Below, one piece after another: positions 63,601 through 64,000 of a DNA stretch of 64,000 bases. The notes beneath the pieces are model-generated. The model saw only the letters and a list, made by a program, of their open reading frames with translations, was not told the DNA's origin and ran no database searches. The translations under genes and the position numbers were made by a program. The DNA comes from Hydractinia symbiolongicarpus (lineage: Eukaryota > Cnidaria > Hydrozoa > Anthoathecata > Hydractiniidae), in NCBI RefSeq assembly GCF_029227915.1, contig NC_079888.1, positions 19,820,001 through 19,884,000 of the forward strand, given 5' to 3'. How positions within the stretch are numbered: the stretch's first letter is position 1; every line of letters starts with the position of its first letter.

Positions 63601-64000
63601 GGCAGCGCTTTATTTAGAAATTTAGATAAATAAGCAATTTTTAGTGTGGAACCAATGCTAGCCGTTAGCGCGCTGAAGAAGTGGAGACAGTTTCAAAAAC
63701 TACATTTCATTGACTTTCTAACAGTATAATTCCGTGTGAGTTACATCGGTTGCGCCACATATTGGTGCTAACATGTATTCAGCAATACTTTTCTGTCATT
63801 ACGAGGTTTCATCGCTTTTAACAGTGAAACGATTGACTGTGGGACTTAATTGAACTGACTTTGGACTTTGACCTTATAAATGTGATAAATGAGACAATTG
63901 GACTCCAAGAAATAACATTCTTCTTAATTTGACATGATTGCTGGAACTCAACGATAACGTCGGCGCTGTGGTAGCGCTTTTTTTAAAAACTTAGATAAAA
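60683..64000 (+). repeat. 3341-bp 9-monomer HOR, copy 3 (cut by window edge)
   Basis: 3318 of the expected 3341 bases lie in the window. Only a handful of differences from copy 2 were noticed, for example AGATTAATAAGC near 62881 and GAATTTCCAG near 63160. The HOR array evidently continues to the right. Confidence 0.92.

Larger units (their letters stand above)
37546..64000 (+). repeat. Right arm of ~371-bp satellite array
   Basis: The same satellite family resumes in the same orientation at exactly the base where it stopped on the left, so the LINE is a simple insertion. The right arm holds about 71 monomers. HOR periods divide to 370-371.2 bp per monomer (3341/9, 2597/7, 1110/3), slightly shorter than in the left arm. 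Its subtypes differ from those on the left: it has monomers with TTGGTGCTAAC, TTGTATGAAC, GGGCCCTGTGG and GAGCGCTGTGGCAGCGCTTC. No coding sequence was found. Minus-strand 60-codon frames inside monomers at 41167-41349 and 47842-48024 are incidental. Confidence 0.96.

Overview
This window is eukaryotic, almost certainly animal, satellite DNA. About 59.4 of the 64 kb is one head-to-tail satellite family with a monomer of about 371 bp, roughly 160 monomers all in the same orientation. A single 4.6-kb CR1-like non-LTR retrotransposon on the minus strand (32931-37545) interrupts it. I see no host gene, tRNA, rRNA, CRISPR array or bacterial-style gene. The kind of LINE (ORF1 with an SGNH/GDSL-type esterase, ORF2 with an APE-type endonuclease and a reverse transcriptase) together with AT-rich satellite DNA points to an invertebrate metazoan. 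A cnidarian is my guess from the flavour of ORF2, but the sequence does not prove it.

Layout. 1-2222: a 742-bp dimer repeated three times. 2223-5196: mixed monomers. 5197-12630: two complete copies of a 3717-bp, 10-monomer higher-order repeat (HOR), then a partial third copy to about 13990. 14893-20096: a 2602-bp 7-mer, twice. 21551-23395: a 1116-bp trimer. 23411-27410: a 2230-bp hexamer. About 27480-32930: older, more diverged monomers, with a 2577-bp duplication, a 25-bp internal deletion and a 51-bp micro-inversion. 32931-37545: the LINE. 37546-38858: diverged and internally deleted monomers. 38859-48075: 2597-bp 7-mer copies interleaved with a 1110-bp trimer duplication. 48076-54000: rearranged monomers. 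54001-64000: three tandem copies of a 3341-bp 9-monomer HOR, the third stopping about 23 bp short at the window edge.

The two arms of the array carry different HORs and different monomer subtypes. The arms are homogenised, while the zone around the LINE is degenerate. This is the architecture of centromeric or pericentromeric satellite DNA: locally amplified young blocks around a relic zone that has escaped homogenisation. The 371-bp monomer is close to two nucleosome repeats. It contains a dyad centred on GTAC, a GC-rich hairpin and two TATA-like motifs.

The LINE is dead. ORF1 has an in-frame TGA and a frameshift, and ORF2 has about four frameshifts. It is truncated at its 5' end, since the ORF1 frame is still open at the junction. 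Its most interesting feature is the ORF1/ORF2 overlap. ORF2 has no ATG before its first conserved endonuclease motif, and its frame opens exactly at a canonical -1 slippery heptamer (T TTT TTA in the ORF1 frame, 36118-36112). This suggests that ORF2 was made by -1 ribosomal frameshifting. All identity statements are by eye; no alignment or database search was run.
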